64,000 nucleotides of DNA, taken from NCBI GenBank assembly GCA_018873245.2, contig JAEMBT020000007.1:5019129-5083128 (forward strand), given 5' to 3'. Shown here in pieces: positions 63,217 through 64,000 of the stretch (position 1 is its first letter; every line of letters starts with the position of its first letter). Position numbers and translations under genes: made by a program. The notes below the pieces were generated by a model, which was not told the DNA's origin, searched no databases, and worked only from the letters and a program-made list of their open reading frames with translations. The DNA comes from Archegozetes longisetosus (Eukaryota; Arthropoda; Arachnida; Sarcoptiformes; Trhypochthoniidae).

Positions 63217-63956
63217 CTACATTGTTGTTATATTTGCATTAAGAAATGCGCCGTCGACTGGCAATGTTATTCCAGATATGAAAGCAGCATCATCTGACGC
63301 AAGATATGCCACAGCTTTAGCACAATCAATTGGTTCACCAATTCTTCCTAATGGATAATCCGAAGCGCATGATTTCTCTACCACTTCTGTGTTGAAATTT
63401 TCCAAGCCGAACTTCTCGAATATAGGAGTTCGAATAGCAGCAGGGCTAAAATATCAATAAATAATATCTAATATCTGAATATATATTACAAACTTTAATA
63501 AACATCAGTACCGTAACCAGGATTTGAACTCTGGTAGGGATAAGACTAGATTTTTTACTCATAGTAAAAAGGTTTTATTTTAATTAAAATTTTTCAAGTC
63601 AATAGAATTTTTCTGTTACATTTGTTTACAACAAATGCATTGACAATTTCATCTAAATCTAAAGTTACAGCTTTTTCTCTTGTCTATTCTAGTTTCAATG
63701 CTCAAACATATCTACACAAAATTTCCTGAAAATCTCTGGTGGAACTATAGCCCCCTTAGCCCTCTATGTATTTAGGGCAGTGATAAACATATCAATTGAA
63801 TTGACCTTTTGGGTGAAGAATAGAACATTTTTACGGAAATTATACTCACTTAATACTATTGACACGAATTGCTTTTGGTCCCAACTCTAAAGCGAGACAT
63901 TTTGTCAACATGTCTAATGCAGACTTTGCCATACAATTGACCATAATAGAAGGAAA
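63217..63956 (-). CDS. SDR copy G, partial: exons 3-4, catalytic Tyr changed
   Basis: Truncated by the window end. Exon 3: 63956-63850; exon 4: 63445-63217; exons 1-2 must lie to the right. Exon 4 is open and close to copy E but ends six bases earlier (NITTM). In exon 3 the catalytic YCMAK of all other copies reads NCMAK: the Tyr codon TAT is AAT. The Lys is kept. Without the Tyr a classical SDR should be catalytically dead, so G is either a new pseudogene or a non-enzymatic paralogue. Intron 3 holds a 277-bp hAT-like MITE. The call assumes the same exon 3 acceptor as in the other copies, which restores the usual 107 nt. Confidence 0.8.
63506..63782. mobile_element. hAT-like MITE (copy 5) in SDR-G intron 3
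   Basis: 277 bp flanked by a perfect 8-bp duplication ATAAACAT (63498-63505, 63783-63790) that is single in copies C-E. It starts CAGTACCGTAACCAG, and the inverted end is CACTGCCCTAAATAC. The closing 60 bp align with copy 1 at 2777-3053. An unambiguous hAT-type insertion. Confidence 0.88.
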
Positions 63957-64000
63957 CTTTAAGAAGAAATTAGCAGAATGTAAAACTTGAAATAGTGTAT

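Noticed and set aside
30872..64000. Biosynthetic gene cluster or new multi-gene system
   Set aside because: The array is made of one gene repeated; no partner enzymes, transporters or regulators lie between the copies.

Overview
This is a eukaryotic, almost certainly metazoan window. It is very AT-rich, its genes have GT-AG introns, and it carries an animal-type ZMYND11-like chromatin reader, an animal-type L-xylulose reductase and many class II transposon fossils. Codon and protein character suggest an arthropod, perhaps a mite, but the window alone cannot prove this. No rRNA, tRNA or CRISPR array was seen.

Layout. Positions 1-18.8 kb are gene-poor AT-rich DNA holding three hAT-like MITEs. 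At 18.83-22.95 kb (+) lies a four-exon dicarbonyl/L-xylulose reductase (DCXR) whose exons join to exactly 244 residues. At 24.94-28.76 kb (-) lies a three-exon ZMYND11/BS69-like gene (793 residues: N-terminal domain, PHD, bromodomain, PWWP, AT-hook-like patch, coiled coil, MYND). From 30.87 kb to the right edge is a tandem array of seven copies (named A-G here) of one four-exon short-chain dehydrogenase/reductase (SDR) gene, all on the minus strand. Exon sizes are nearly constant (43-46, about 410, 107 and about 235 nt). D and E are intact. B is open but loses the first glycine of the cofactor loop. A has a nonsense codon and an in-frame deletion. C and F each lack one base in a short homopolymer. 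G, cut by the window end, has Asn where the catalytic Tyr should be.

The array is also a dense transposon trap. Copy A holds a 2.4-kb Ginger-like element (gypsy-type integrase, inverted-repeat ends, 6-bp target duplication) in intron 1. A GC-rich Merlin/ISXO2-type element and a Tc1-type element lie between A and B. Copy B carries a piggyBac-type MITE and a pogo-type MITE. Copies C-E share one ancestral piggyBac-type MITE. A probable solo LTR sits upstream of C. A 236-bp GACCT-rich element with a 12-bp target duplication, followed by an unrecognised GC-rich block, sits between D and E. Shared and private insertions give a relative order of duplications.

No operon-like system is present. DCXR and the SDR array both encode NAD(P)H-dependent carbonyl/alcohol redox enzymes, but they are different SDR families. 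The most interesting material is the birth-and-death array, its catalytic-residue changes, the GTNNGT tandem splice donors in C-E, a conserved upstream block at about -130 to -165, and several unclassified mobile elements.
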